DNA of 64,000 bases, from assembly GCF_900698845.1 (NCBI RefSeq), contig NZ_LR217692.1, positions 124,001 to 188,000 on the forward strand, read 5' to 3'. The position numbers and the translations under genes were made by a program. Below the pieces are notes generated by a model that made no database searches, was not told the origin of the DNA, and saw nothing but the letters and a program-made list of their open reading frames with translations. This document shows, in pieces, positions 19,860 through 29,633 of this stretch. Origin of the DNA: Buchnera aphidicola (Cinara cf. splendens/pseudotsugae 3390). Its GTDB lineage: Bacteria; Pseudomonadota; Gammaproteobacteria; Enterobacterales; Enterobacteriaceae. The stretch's first letter is position 1, and each line of letters opens with the position of its first letter.

Positions 19860-20384
19860 TTATATAACAACCACAGCTTTTTTGATTACATGATTTTTAA
19901 ATGTATATCCGTTTTTTTTTATTTTTTTGATTTTTATGTTATCAGTATTTGTGTCTGTTTTTTTGTTTTTTTCTAAAATATGTATATTTGGATTGAATGG
20001 TATATTAACTTGATTGATTTTTTTTATGTGCCATGTTTTTAGATTTTTTTCTAATATATTGTGTGTTAACCGTATTCCTTCAACTACTGTTTTTGGTATG
20101 GAAATAGATTTTTTAGATATTTTTACTAAATTGTCAATTTGGTTGATAATAGATGATATATTTTTTATAAAACCTTTAAACTGATTTTTTTTAATTAATT
20201 TTACTTCTTGTATATTTTTTTTTGTCGCATTATCTATGTCAGCGAAGTGTCTTAACTTTACATTTTTTTTTTCTTGTTTTATACAAAAAATTTTTTGTTC
20301 AATTTTATATAGCTCGTCTATTTTGTTTGTTTTTTCTTTTTTTTGTGGAGAAATTTTATTTTTAATGGTTTTTTTTTCTTTCAT
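19860..20384 (-). CDS. grpE: Nucleotide exchange factor GrpE
   Basis: Releases ADP from DnaK, completing the DnaK-DnaJ chaperone cycle. It has 174 residues against 197 in E. coli. The protein is highly lysine-rich and diverged, but the order of family features is kept: a long N-terminal coiled-coil helix with LRHFADIDNATKKN (E. coli LRVKAEMENLRRR region), then TVVEGIRLTHNILEKNL, then the beta domain with VNIPFNPNIH and the closing NGYTFKNHVIKKAVVVI. The N-terminal 40 residues are low complexity. I see no sigma-32-like promoter directly upstream. It is convergent with ung across 41 bases. Confidence 0.9.
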   Translation of the reverse strand: MKEKKTIKNKISPQKKEKTNKIDELYKIEQKIFCIKQEKKNVKLRHFADIDNATKKNIQEVKLIKKNQFKGFIKNISSIINQIDNLVKISKKSISIPKTVVEGIRLTHNILEKNLKTWHIKKINQVNIPFNPNIHILEKNKKTDTNTDNIKIKKIKKNGYTFKNHVIKKAVVVI

Positions 20385-20837
20385 GATTTTTCGATTATAT
20401 TTATAGTAATTAATATGTTTATTGAAATTATTTAGTAAATGAATTTATGTAAATAATTTTTAGTGTAAATAATTAAAATACATTTTTAACATTTAATAAC
20501 ATATTTTTATATATATAATTTATATTAAATGTTTTATAAATAAAATATGTATATCGTTTTAATATAGTAAAGAAGTACTTTTTAGATTATATCTATCTAT
20601 TACTATAATGTGTGTATCAGTATTTTATACTAATTGTTCTTATAGTGAAATATTTTAAAATTTATAACAAACAAAATATTCTTATGTTAGTATGGTTTAT
20701 GTATTTTTTTTTAATAAGAAATATAATTATTGTTTTTATTATATTTATGAATACACGTTTTATATGAAAATAATTATTTTATTAATTTTTTTGTAAATTA
20801 TTTAATTAGATGTTTATCTGAAATGTTTAAAAATTTT
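20385..20837. other. Empty spacer between grpE and ssrA
   Basis: 453 bases of A/T-rich sequence. I see no open frame with family resemblance, no tRNA and no strong hairpin. It must hold the grpE promoter on the minus strand. Confidence 0.6.
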
Positions 20838-21207
20838 TGGAGCTGGCGGGATTTGAACCCGCGTCCAAAATAACTAATATTATTGTTCTACATGTTTAGT
20901 TTATTTAATTTTTTAAAATAAAACTTAATAAACAAAATTTTATTTTTTATCTTAATAAAATACAATCTTATTGTTTTAAGATTAACAATATAAGAATGTC
21001 TCTTTTTATATAACCTTTCTAATATATAACTTACCTAATAAAGAGAAGAAAATAGATCAGCGAGAAAGGGCTTTATCTAGTTTTTTAAGCTGCTAAAGCG
21101 TAGTTTTTTTGTTTTGCATTTAATAAAATTGGTTTTTTAACGAGGCAAACCAATCCTCGACATGCTGCAACAATTTTTGTATATTCTGTCAAATCCATAA
21201 CAGCCCC
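20838..21207 (-). ncRNA. ssrA: Transfer-messenger RNA (tmRNA), tag AKQKNYALAA
   Basis: Rescues stalled ribosomes and tags the incomplete peptide for proteolysis. The 5' end GGGGCUG (21207 downwards) pairs with the 3' end CAGCUCC followed by an encoded CCA (20838), giving a seven-pair acceptor stem with the G3-U pair needed for alanine charging. The T-arm reads CGGGTTCAAATCCCG on the minus strand. The tag frame at 21085-21117 (minus) reads A-K-Q-K-N-Y-A-L-A-A then TAA, with the universal YALAA ending recognised by ClpXP. The length of 370 bases is close to E. coli (363). Pseudoknots are expected but I did not fold them. This is the only structured RNA gene I find in the window. Confidence 0.97.
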
Positions 21208-21220
21208 ATATATAAATTAT

Positions 21221-21249
21221 ATTATAATAGATATATTGGATTTAGACAA
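21221..21249 (-). promoter_or_regulatory. Sigma-70 promoter of ssrA
   Basis: On the minus strand TTGTCT (21249-21244) is separated by exactly 17 bases from TATAAT (21226-21221). The mature tmRNA 5' end at 21207 is 13 bases further on, which fits a short leader removed by RNase P. This is the best-formed promoter I see in the window. Confidence 0.7.
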
Positions 21250-21422
21250 TATTTATATATACAAATATTATTATTTATTTTTTCTAAAATTGTTCAAAAA
21301 GCATTTTTTTATATTGATCTTTATAGTACCATGAGTGTAATTTTTATTAGAAATACAATAATTTTTGTTATTGTATTTATCAAATAAAAAATTTATGAAT
21401 TATATATTATTTTATTAACTTT

Positions 21423-21782
21423 ATGAGTGATATTAATATGATAGATGCTATTAGAAAAATAAAAAAGCAATTAAAAAAAAATATTATTGTTCTTTATATG
21501 AAAGGTTCTCCTGAACATCCTAGTTGTGGTTTTTCTGCTCGAGCTGTTCAAGCTTTATCTTCTTGTACTTCAAATTTTTTTTATGTTGATATTTTAAAAG
21601 ATACAGATATTCGTTTAGCTTTACCAAAATATTCAAAATGGCCAACCTTTCCTCAATTATGGATTAAAGAGCGTTTGATAGGTGGATGTGACATCATGTT
21701 AGAATTATTAAATAACGGAGAACTATTAAATTTAATTCAAAATTGTCAAAATAATACTCAATTGGATAAATCACAGTCTTAG
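21423..21782 (+). CDS. grxD: Monothiol glutaredoxin (CGFS type)
   Basis: Monothiol glutaredoxin that binds a [2Fe-2S] cluster with glutathione and takes part in iron-sulfur delivery. It has 119 residues (E. coli GrxD 115). Diagnostic features are LYMKGSPEHPSCGFSARAVQAL with the single active cysteine in CGFS (near residue 37), the cis-proline loop KWPTFPQLWI, and GGCDIMLEL. A functional link to ErpA (42443-42784) in Fe-S supply to complex I is plausible but inferred. It is divergent from ssrA and convergent with rnt, 17 bases away. Confidence 0.97.
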   Translation: MSDINMIDAIRKIKKQLKKNIIVLYMKGSPEHPSCGFSARAVQALSSCTSNFFYVDILKDTDIRLALPKYSKWPTFPQLWIKERLIGGCDIMLELLNNGELLNLIQNCQNNTQLDKSQS

Positions 21783-21799
21783 ATTTAGGATTATATAAA

Positions 21800-22474
21800 T
21801 TATGCATTAAACATCTCATCTTGTTTTTTTCGATGAGATGTATTTGGAGGCCAACCTCCAAGTCTTTTCCATCGATTTACTAATTCGCAAAATAAGTGTG
21901 CTGTTTGTATGGTATCGTATAGAGCAGAATGTGCTTGAGTTGTATCAAAAGGAATACCAGCCATTTGACAAGCTTTCGCTAACACTGTTTGTCCAAAAAT
22001 TAAACCGCTAAGTGCCGCTGTATCAAATGTAGTAAATGGATGAAAAGGATTTTTGATAACTCCTATTCTTTTGGCTGCTGCCATTAAAAAGTTATGGTCA
22101 AAGTTAGCATTATGAGCAACTAGTATTCCTTTCTTACAACAATTCAAGCTTATTTTCTTTTTTACTAGTTTAAAAATACTCGCTAATGCGCTTTTTTCAC
22201 TAACAGCCCCTCTAAGAGGATTAAAAGGATCTATTTTATTAAAGGCAACTGATTCTGCTTGTATAATTGATCCTTTAAAAGGTTTAATGTGAAAATGTAA
22301 GGTATCATCTATTTGTAGCCATCCCAGTGTATTCATTTTTAAAGTTACAATTGCAATTTCTAACAAAGCATCTGTTTTTGCATGAAATCCTGCACTTTCT
22401 ATATCTATAACAACGGGATAGAATCCTCTAAATCGATTTTTTATCATAAATCGTAAATTTTGTTTTATAGACAT
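21800..22474 (-). CDS. rnt: Ribonuclease T
   Basis: 3'-5' exoribonuclease of the DEDDh family that trims tRNA (end turnover) and other stable RNA 3' ends. It has 224 residues (E. coli 215). Exo [19 protein letters not shown] (Asp and Glu near residues 23-25), Exo [14 protein letters not shown], and Exo III with [11 protein letters not shown] are complete. The N-terminal basic region is retained. A 10-bp inverted repeat (21811-21841) lies within its last codons and may serve as the grxD terminator. The start follows a GAGA element. Confidence 0.97.
   Translation of the reverse strand: MSIKQNLRFMIKNRFRGFYPVVIDIESAGFHAKTDALLEIAIVTLKMNTLGWLQIDDTLHFHIKPFKGSIIQAESVAFNKIDPFNPLRGAVSEKSALASIFKLVKKKISLNCCKKGILVAHNANFDHNFLMAAAKRIGVIKNPFHPFTTFDTAALSGLIFGQTVLAKACQMAGIPFDTTQAHSALYDTIQTAHLFCELVNRWKRLGGWPPNTSHRKKQDEMFNA
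21811..21841. terminator. Hairpin inside the 3' end of rnt, opposite grxD
   Basis: ACATCTCATC (21811-21820) is the exact complement of GATGAGATGT (21832-21841), with an 11-base T-rich loop. It starts 29 bases after the grxD stop and lies within rnt coding sequence, so one sequence would both encode the RNase T C-terminus and end grxD transcripts. No U-run follows it on the + strand. Confidence 0.5.
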
Positions 22475-23102
22475 ATGTATCTCAGTTTCATTATTTAGTA
22501 TAATTTTAATTTATCTTTATGTATTTAATGATATAAAATTATAATCATCTTGTTCAAATAACTCAATATATTTAAATAAAAATAACGATTGTTTTTTTTA
22601 TTATACTTTTTTTAAAAAATCATTTTTAATGAACATATTTTTTTAAAACATTATTTTTGTTAATGGTTAATAATATGTATGATAATGTGATTGTTTAAAA
22701 AATAAAATTTCTTTGTATTAGGATATATTATTAAATGTATTATTAAATATATTCAATAAATATACTGATTTTTAAAATAAAGAGAAATCTTTATTTTAAA
22801 AATATATAAAAATTTATTTTTAGAATATTTTTTTAAAAATACTTTTGAAGATATATACTTTTTTTATAATTTATAAAAAAATATTGTATATATGTAGTGT
22901 GATCGTTTAATAACATTTGTGTATAGTTTTTTATAAAAAAAATAATATATAATATGCAAACATATAAAGTTTAACTACCTAATATATAAGTACAAAATAT
23001 ATATATTATAGGTATATAAGATATAAGCATAGGATGGTTTCATTAGTAATTTTGTAAAATATGTATCATAATTTAATTATATTTAATTTAAAAGAAGGTA
23101 TT
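22475..23102. other. Spacer between divergent rnt and pth, with one strong hairpin
   Basis: About 630 bases with no recognisable gene, except that a reading frame from ATG 23061 could extend pth upstream. It must hold the two divergent promoters. The only notable element is the 16-bp inverted repeat at 22768-22803. Confidence 0.55.
22768..22803. repeat. Perfect 16-bp inverted repeat with GAAA loop
   Basis: ATTTTTAAAATAAAGA (22768-22783) is followed by GAAA and then its exact complement (22788-22803). It lies between divergently transcribed genes, so it is not in a terminator position for either rnt or pth. It could be the end of a small RNA, a leader structure, or a chance AT repeat. Confidence 0.6.
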
Positions 23103-23684
23103 TTGAAAACGATAAAAATGATTGTCGGTCTTGGAAATCCGCTAAATCAATATTATAATACACGACATAATGTAGGTTATTGGTTCATTAATATGTTATC
23201 TGATTTTCATAAAATTTCATTTAAATTCAAAAAAAGTTTTTTAGGATATATTGCGAATGTTACAGTAAATAATCATGTAATTTATTTATTGCGACCACAT
23301 GTATTTATGAATGTTTCAGGTATTTCGGTTTATTCTGTTTCATCTTTTTATAAAATTGATTTATCCGATATTTTAATAGTACGAGATGAATTAGATTTAT
23401 TTCCTGGAATAGTAAAAATAAAGTTTGGAAAAGGTCATAATGGTCATAATGGTGTTAAAAGTATTATCAATCATTTTCCCATGAAAAATGATTTTATGCA
23501 ATTATGTATTGGAATTGGTCGTCCGATAAAAAAAAAGAATGTATCAACATTTGTGTTAAAAGCACCTGAAAAATTAGAAGGTAATACAATTAAAAAAGCA
23601 ATTTTGGAATTTATTTTATTAACTAAAGATAATATATATAAAAAAAATTTTTTGAAAAATAAAAAAATTATTATCAATCAATAA
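23103..23684 (+). CDS. pth: Peptidyl-tRNA hydrolase
   Basis: Recycles tRNA by hydrolysing peptidyl-tRNA released from ribosomes. I favour the TTG at 23103, giving MKTIKMIVGLGNP and 193 residues (E. coli 194). AGAAGG at 23093-23098 is placed for it, and the ATG at 23061 would add 14 residues unlike the family; ATG 23118 is a less likely alternative. Catalytic His is in NTRHNVGYW (near residue 20), Asn in VFMNVSG and the Asp in VRDELDLFPG; GHNGHNGVKSI is also typical. ychF follows after 68 bases, as in E. coli. Confidence 0.95.
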   Translation: MKTIKMIVGLGNPLNQYYNTRHNVGYWFINMLSDFHKISFKFKKSFLGYIANVTVNNHVIYLLRPHVFMNVSGISVYSVSSFYKIDLSDILIVRDELDLFPGIVKIKFGKGHNGHNGVKSIINHFPMKNDFMQLCIGIGRPIKKKNVSTFVLKAPEKLEGNTIKKAILEFILLTKDNIYKKNFLKNKKIIINQ

Positions 23685-23752
23685 TGTTTTGTTGTGATTG
23701 TTGATTATTTTTTCTGTAAATTTGATGTTAAACTGAATAGGTATAAATTATT

Positions 23753-24841
23753 GTGGTATATAAATGTGGTATTGTAGGATTGCCTAATGTAGGAAAATCT
23801 GCTTTATTTAATACGATAACAAGATTAAATATTCCATCAAAAAATTTCCCTTTTTGTACTATTGAACCTAATATAGGGATAGTTTCTATTCCCGATAATA
23901 GGTTGAAAAAAATAGCTGTTTGTGTGTCAACTAAAAATATTATACATAGCTGTATTACTTTAATTGATATTGCTGGATTAGTAAAAGGTGCTTCTAAAGG
24001 AGAAGGTTTAGGAAATAAATTTTTAAAAAAAATTAGAGAATGCGATGCCATCTTGCATATTGTTCGTTGTTTTATAAACAATAAAATAACTCATATATAC
24101 AATAATGTAAATCCACTACGTGATATTAATATTATTAATACGGAGTTATTGTTATCTGATCTTGATTTATGTGAAAAAATTTTTAAAAAAAAATCTATTC
24201 AAAAAAATGTGAATGATGTATATCATTCTATTTTTCTTAACTTAATAAAACGATGTATATCTCAATTACAATCTGGTTTTTTTTTGAAAGACTTAGTTTT
24301 TTTAGAAGAAGAATTAAAAATCTTACAACAATATCAATTTTTAACGTTAAAACCTATGATTTATATTTTTAATATGACAAAAGATATGTGTTGTAATATT
24401 GATATTAATGAATTATATAAAGATAAAAATGTTAATTTATCTACTGTCATTCCTGTGGTACTAGGTCATAAATATAGTATAAATAATAATCATTATGATG
24501 TTTTATCTATTCAAAAAAATCATTTGTTTTTTTTTGATGTAGATTTTAATAAGTTTATTAGGCATTTATGTAACTCTTTATTTTTAAAAACTTTTTTTAC
24601 TGCTGGACCAAAAGAAGTGAAATCATGGATATTTAAAGCAGAAAAAACCGCTATTCAAGCTGCTAAGATAATTCATACTGATTTTTCTAAAGGTTTTATT
24701 AGAGCTCAAGTCATTTCATATGTTGATTTTGTTAGGTATTGTAATTTAATTAAAATTAAGCAATTAGGTAAAATGCGTAGTGAAGGAAAAAAATATATAG
24801 TTCAAGATGGAGATATTATAAATTTTTTATTCAATATATAA
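23753..24841 (+). CDS. ychF: Ribosome-binding ATPase YchF (Obg family)
   Basis: Obg/HflX-family NTPase that prefers ATP and associates with ribosomes; involved in translation and stress responses. It has 362 residues (E. coli 363), with a GTG start giving MVYKCGIVGLPNVGKSALFN. G1 is in GLPNVGKS, G3 in DIAGLVKGASKGEGLGN, the altered G4 (NMTKD in place of the guanine-specific NKxD) near residue 205, and the C-terminal TGS-like domain ends TDFSKGFIRAQVISY and KYIVQDGDIINFLF. It is probably co-transcribed with pth. A terminator hairpin follows at 24888. Confidence 0.96.
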   Translation: MVYKCGIVGLPNVGKSALFNTITRLNIPSKNFPFCTIEPNIGIVSIPDNRLKKIAVCVSTKNIIHSCITLIDIAGLVKGASKGEGLGNKFLKKIRECDAILHIVRCFINNKITHIYNNVNPLRDINIINTELLLSDLDLCEKIFKKKSIQKNVNDVYHSIFLNLIKRCISQLQSGFFLKDLVFLEEELKILQQYQFLTLKPMIYIFNMTKDMCCNIDINELYKDKNVNLSTVIPVVLGHKYSINNNHYDVLSIQKNHLFFFDVDFNKFIRHLCNSLFLKTFFTAGPKEVKSWIFKAEKTAIQAAKIIHTDFSKGFIRAQVISYVDFVRYCNLIKIKQLGKMRSEGKKYIVQDGDIINFLFNI

Positions 24842-24887
24842 ATTATATAATTTAGTTAGTAATAAATATTAATTTTGAATCAATTGT

Positions 24888-24923
24888 AATTTAGAGAGGG
24901 ATTCTAGTTTTCCTCTCTAAATT
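24888..24923. terminator. Terminator between convergent ychF and thrC
   Basis: AATTTAGAGAGG (24888-24899) pairs perfectly over 12 bp with CCTCTCTAAATT (24912-24923) across a 12-base loop. It lies 46 bases after ychF and 10 bases after the end of thrC on the other strand, so it can serve both convergent units. It is one of the most GC-rich hairpins in the window. Confidence 0.7.
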
Positions 24924-24933
24924 ATAAGATTTA

Positions 24934-26226
24934 TTAAATTTTTGTTAGTAAAAAATTTTTTAATTTCAAAAAATCTGGTTTCATGTGATGTGAAAAATTT
25001 TTTAAATTTACTCGAGATTTTAAAGAATAGGGTAATTTTAATTTAATGTTTAATATTGATTCAACTGTATCTTGAAATTTAGACGGATGAGCAGTTCCTA
25101 AAAATAATCCAAAATCTGTTTTTTTCATATTTTTGACTAGTACTTTGTATGCTATAGCTGCATGAGGTTCAGATATATATCCTATTTTATATAGTTCTTG
25201 AAGAGTTTTGATGTTTTTTTTATCAGATATACTCTCAGATTTTAGAGTATGTAAATTCCAATTTTTTCTTCTAAATAATTCTTCTACTCTTGGCCAGTTA
25301 TTAGGTTCACTGATATCCATAGCATTAGAAATTGTGGAGATAGTATTATTAGGTTTCCATACACCATTATTTAAAAAACGAGGTACTGTATCATTTGCGT
25401 TAGTAGCAGCAATAAAGGATTTTATAGGTAATCCTAATGATTTCGCGATTAATCCAGCGGTTAAATTACCAAAATTACCGCACGGTACAGATATTACAAC
25501 ATCATTATGATGTTTAGACGGTATTAATGCAAAAGCTTCAAAATAATAACAAATTTGAGCTAGTAATCTACTAATATTAATAGAATTAGCGGAATTTAAA
25601 CCAATCTTTTCTTTTAATTTTTTGTCGTTAAATGATTGCTTTACTAAATATTGACAATCATCAAAACTTCCGTCAATTGCGATAGTGTGTATGTTTTTTC
25701 CTAACGTACAAAATAGTTTTTCTTGTAGTACACTAATTCTTCCTTTAGGGTACAGTATTACAACACGAATATTATTCATACAATAAAAAGCATGTGCAAC
25801 TGCAGCTCCCGTATCACCTGAGGTTGCAGTTAGTATAGTCATACTAGAATTTTTATTTTTCCAATATGATAACATATTTGCCATAAACCTTGCTCCAAAA
25901 TCTTTAAACGCTAAAGTTGGTCCATGAAACAATTCTAGGCAAGAAATATTTTTGGTAACCGGCACAATAATTGGTGGAGTAAAAGAAAAAGCAGATTTAA
26001 TTTGTTTTTTTAAATCAGGCAATGATATTTCATCAGATATAAAGTGAGATAGTATATGCGTACTACGCGTAATAAAATCCATTTTTATTAACTTCTTTAA
26101 ATCTTGAGAATTAAATTTTGGCAAATATTTTGGAAAAAATAATCCTTGTTTCTTTCCTAAACCAGATTGAATAGCATTTAAAAAATTTACCTCTTCTGTA
26201 TGATCTTTCAAATTATATAGTTTCAT
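24934..26226 (-). CDS. thrC: Threonine synthase
   Basis: PLP enzyme that converts O-phosphohomoserine to threonine, the last step of threonine synthesis. It has 430 residues (E. coli 428). The PLP lysine is in [14 protein letters not shown] (near residue 107), the phosphate loop in [12 protein letters not shown] and [12 protein letters not shown]. The N-terminus [19 protein letters not shown] matches E. coli. Its start overlaps the thrB stop by four bases (26223-26226), so translation is coupled. It is the last gene of the thrABC operon, which supplies threonine for symbiont and host. Confidence 0.98.
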   Translation of the reverse strand: MKLYNLKDHTEEVNFLNAIQSGLGKKQGLFFPKYLPKFNSQDLKKLIKMDFITRSTHILSHFISDEISLPDLKKQIKSAFSFTPPIIVPVTKNISCLELFHGPTLAFKDFGARFMANMLSYWKNKNSSMTILTATSGDTGAAVAHAFYCMNNIRVVILYPKGRISVLQEKLFCTLGKNIHTIAIDGSFDDCQYLVKQSFNDKKLKEKIGLNSANSINISRLLAQICYYFEAFALIPSKHHNDVVISVPCGNFGNLTAGLIAKSLGLPIKSFIAATNANDTVPRFLNNGVWKPNNTISTISNAMDISEPNNWPRVEELFRRKNWNLHTLKSESISDKKNIKTLQELYKIGYISEPHAAIAYKVLVKNMKKTDFGLFLGTAHPSKFQDTVESILNIKLKLPYSLKSRVNLKNFSHHMKPDFLKLKNFLLTKI

Positions 26227-27161
26227 TGTTGCAATCTCATTTTTCTTGCACCTAATTGATCAATTTTACAAATATAAACAAATCCCTTATTATTAGTGAG
26301 AAAGTTTTTTTCTAACCATTTTTTTACTTTATTTGCAATAGAAATATTTAAACATATTGAAAATAATGTAGGTCCAGAACCTGAAATGTTACATGTTAAT
26401 GCTCCTAATTTCATTATGGATCTTTTTATATGTAAAAATTTTGGTATTAATGGAATTCTATAAGGTTCTGCTAAAGTATCTTTCATAAAACGAATAGCTA
26501 GTTCGGATTGTTTTGTGTGTAATGCGTGTATAAATGTAGATAAATTTCGACTATTTTGTATACATATATCTTTTTTATAATGTAAAGGAAGAATATTTCT
26601 GGCGACTGAAGTAGATAATGTTATACCAGGCCATGCAATTATCCATAGCCAATTTTTAAAAATAGGGAGTTTTTGTGTAACATAATTTTTATCGCCTGTG
26701 ATTAATTGTAATCCTCCTAAATAACATGGAGCAACGTTATCATAGTGAATACCCCCAGAAATATCTCCTTCTAAAGAACCCATTAATTTAATTAATTCTG
26801 TTTTTGTGAGTTGTGTTTTATAAAACTGGTTAAACGCAAGAACACTAGCTACTATAGAAGAAGCGCTAGAACCTAGTCCAGATCCTATAGGCATATTTTT
26901 TTCTAATTTAATTGATATTGGTATTTTTTTATTGGTATAGTTATTAAACCAACGCCATGCTTTCCAAGTAATATTTTTTTTTATGTCCGTAGGTAAATTA
27001 TCGGAAAAAGATCCGTGACACTTTAATTGAAATGTATCTGATGATTGTATTGATATACAATCTCCTAATAAAGTTCCATCTATGGGTGTAATAGCTGCTC
27101 CTAAAATATCAAAACCAACACCAACATTACCAATGGAAGCGGGAGCATAAATTTTTATCAT
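26223..27161 (-). CDS. thrB: Homoserine kinase
   Basis: GHMP-family kinase that phosphorylates homoserine. It has 312 residues (E. coli 310). The ATP loop is [12 protein letters not shown] (near residue 93), the N-terminal [23 protein letters not shown] and the C-terminal [10 protein letters not shown] are typical. It lies 18 bases after thrA and overlaps thrC. No decay is apparent. Operon structure is the same as in E. coli. Confidence 0.98.
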   Translation of the reverse strand: MIKIYAPASIGNVGVGFDILGAAITPIDGTLLGDCISIQSSDTFQLKCHGSFSDNLPTDIKKNITWKAWRWFNNYTNKKIPISIKLEKNMPIGSGLGSSASSIVASVLAFNQFYKTQLTKTELIKLMGSLEGDISGGIHYDNVAPCYLGGLQLITGDKNYVTQKLPIFKNWLWIIAWPGITLSTSVARNILPLHYKKDICIQNSRNLSTFIHALHTKQSELAIRFMKDTLAEPYRIPLIPKFLHIKRSIMKLGALTCNISGSGPTLFSICLNISIANKVKKWLEKNFLTNNKGFVYICKIDQLGARKMRLQQ

Positions 27162-27179
27162 TATCGTAAACTCGTAATG

Positions 27180-29633
27180 TTATAATATAACACGTAATAA
27201 ATCAGAAAAAATACCTGATGCTGTTACTTTATTTCCAGCTCCGTAACCGCGTAGTATTAAAGGAATGGGTTTATAATATTTTGTATAAAAAACAAATATA
27301 TTTTCTCCATTTTTAACGTAGTACAATGGATTTTTATTGTCTACAGATTTAATTTTTATACTGCATGATCCGTTTTTTTTTATTGTACCTATAAAACGCA
27401 ATACTTTTTTTTTACTTTTTGCTTTATTAACTTTTTGAATAAATATATTATTTAATTGTTTTATTTGTGAAAAAAATTCTTTTTTATTTTTTAGTTTATT
27501 AAAAGAATCAGGTAATATTTTTTCTATAGTAATATTAGATAATTCTAATTGATACCCAAATTCTCTTGCTATAATTAATAATTTTCTAGCTACATCTATT
27601 CCAGAAAGATCGTCTTGAGGATTTGGTTCTGTAAATCCTAATTTTTGTGCTTTTTTGATAGCATCTGATAAGGTACTATTACCATCTAATTTTCCAAATA
27701 TGTATGACATGGAACCTGATAAAATACCTTGAAATTTAATTAATTGATCTCCAGATTGTACTAAGTTTTTTAAATTATTAAGTATAGGTAATCCAGCACC
27801 TACATGTGTTTCATAAAAAAATTTTTTATTATATGTATGAGCTGTTTTACGAATTGATTTGTAATCAGAAAAGAGTGATGAATTGGATTTTTTATTAGCT
27901 GTAATTATATGAAATCCTTTTTTCATAATTATATTATATTTTTCAGCAATATCTTGACTAGCAGTACAATCTATTAAAATTGGATGTAAATATCCATTTT
28001 TTTTTGCCAAATTTAAAATTTTTTCCAAGAAAAATAATTTTTTAGATTTTTCAAATTTTTTTTTCCATTTATTTAAATTAATTTTTGTTTTATTTTTTAT
28101 ATAGGTAGTAGAATTTGCAATTACATTAACATTTAATTGAATAAAATTTTTTTTTAATTTTTTTTCTTGCATTAAAATAATATCTAGTAATTTTAATCCA
28201 ACTCCACCTATACCAATCAAAAAAATATTTACGGGAATAGTTTTATAAAGAATTAAATCATGAATTTTTTTTGTGATATTAATGATATTTTTATCATATA
28301 AAACGATAGACAACGAAATATTAGAAGTATTATGTGATATTTCTAGTATTTTATTTTTAAAACTATTAATTACTAAACATATTTTTTTTAAAATATTAAT
28401 ATTATGTTTTTTTACGTTATAGCCAATAATAGAAATGATACTAAGTTTTTTGACGCATAAAATTGTTGTAGGTAATTTATTTTTTGTTTTTATACCAAGT
28501 ATTTTTTTTAATTTTATTTTTATATTTAGTAATGGATGATCTTGTATATAAAAACTAATTGTATTATTTGATAATGATTGGTTTAATAAATATGTAATAA
28601 TATTTTTTTTAGACAGATATTCGAATATTTTTTTTAAAAATTTTTCCTTATTTAATTCTTTTATATTGATTATTTTAACTAAAACTATTTTTTTTAAATA
28701 TGTAATTCCTTTAATTACATCAATATTTTTATTATTTTCTGTGGTTAATAGAGTACCTGGAAAATTAGGTTTATTGGTATTTTTAATAATGCATGGAATG
28801 TTATGAGTTTGTAATGGTTTTACTGAAGCCGGATGAATGATTTTAGCGCCAAAATAAGATAATTCTAATGCTTCTTGATATGTGATTTCTGATATAAATT
28901 TAGCTGTAGATATAATATTAGGATCGCTTGTATATATTCCGTTTACATCTGTCCAAATTTCACAAGTATGAGAATTAGTACATATAGATAATATAGTAGC
29001 GGAATAATCAGATCCATTTCTTCCTAAGATTACTAATTCTTGGAATTTATTACCAGCAATAAAACCTGGCATAAGAATAATTTTTTTTTTAGTTATATTT
29101 AAGTTTTTGAAATTTTTTTTAGATTCACGTATGTCAGCAATAGCGCTAAGATAATTAGATGTAGCTAGTATTAGTTTTACAGGATTAATTATTAAAACTT
29201 GATATTCATATGAAATTAGTAATTCTTTCATTATTTTTACGGATAATATTTCGCCCATACTTATTATTTGAGCGTAAATTTTATCTGGACATTTTTTAAG
29301 TAGTTTTATTGAGGATAATAATTTTTTTAGTTTTTGGTACTGTATCTCTATTTTTTTTTGAATGTTATTTTTAGGATATTTTTTATTAATTATATATATA
29401 TTTTTTGTCAAGTTTAAAAAAAATCTTTTTAAAGTAATTAATTCTTTAATAGGAATATTATTATCACGAATACATTTTTTAATGATTTTTTCTAGATGAT
29501 TAGTTATAGTAGCCGGTGCGGATAATACCACTGATATTTGATTGATTTTTGTTTGATTAATAATAATTGAAGATACTTGTATGAATTTTTTTGCATTTGC
29601 AAGAGATGTACCTCCAAATTTTAACGTTTTCAT
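27180..29633 (-). CDS. thrA: Bifunctional aspartokinase I / homoserine dehydrogenase I
   Basis: First and third steps of the aspartate-to-threonine pathway in one protein, 817 residues (E. coli 820). The kinase domain (1-290) has LKFGGTSLANA and VILGRNGSDYSATIL; the dehydrogenase domain (from about 470) has IGIGGVG, DCTASQ, NVGAGLPI-like HVGAGLPIL, GILSGSMSYIFGKLD and EPNPQDDLSGIDVARK. The central ACT region (about 315-465) is strongly altered: the glycine-rich effector loops of E. coli are replaced by INIKELNK (322-329) and IGYNVKK (403-409), and the second AQGSSE strand turn reads SHNTSN (433-438). Threonine feedback may therefore be weak or lost. I see no thrL-like leader peptide. Confidence 0.97.
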   Translation of the reverse strand: MKTLKFGGTSLANAKKFIQVSSIIINQTKINQISVVLSAPATITNHLEKIIKKCIRDNNIPIKELITLKRFFLNLTKNIYIINKKYPKNNIQKKIEIQYQKLKKLLSSIKLLKKCPDKIYAQIISMGEILSVKIMKELLISYEYQVLIINPVKLILATSNYLSAIADIRESKKNFKNLNITKKKIILMPGFIAGNKFQELVILGRNGSDYSATILSICTNSHTCEIWTDVNGIYTSDPNIISTAKFISEITYQEALELSYFGAKIIHPASVKPLQTHNIPCIIKNTNKPNFPGTLLTTENNKNIDVIKGITYLKKIVLVKIINIKELNKEKFLKKIFEYLSKKNIITYLLNQSLSNNTISFYIQDHPLLNIKIKLKKILGIKTKNKLPTTILCVKKLSIISIIGYNVKKHNINILKKICLVINSFKNKILEISHNTSNISLSIVLYDKNIINITKKIHDLILYKTIPVNIFLIGIGGVGLKLLDIILMQEKKLKKNFIQLNVNVIANSTTYIKNKTKINLNKWKKKFEKSKKLFFLEKILNLAKKNGYLHPILIDCTASQDIAEKYNIIMKKGFHIITANKKSNSSLFSDYKSIRKTAHTYNKKFFYETHVGAGLPILNNLKNLVQSGDQLIKFQGILSGSMSYIFGKLDGNSTLSDAIKKAQKLGFTEPNPQDDLSGIDVARKLLIIAREFGYQLELSNITIEKILPDSFNKLKNKKEFFSQIKQLNNIFIQKVNKAKSKKKVLRFIGTIKKNGSCSIKIKSVDNKNPLYYVKNGENIFVFYTKYYKPIPLILRGYGAGNKVTASGIFSDLLRVIL

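Noticed and set aside
23061..23102. An N-terminal extension of pth from ATG 23061
   Set aside because: The extra 14 residues do not match the family, and a ribosome-binding site lies directly before TTG 23103.
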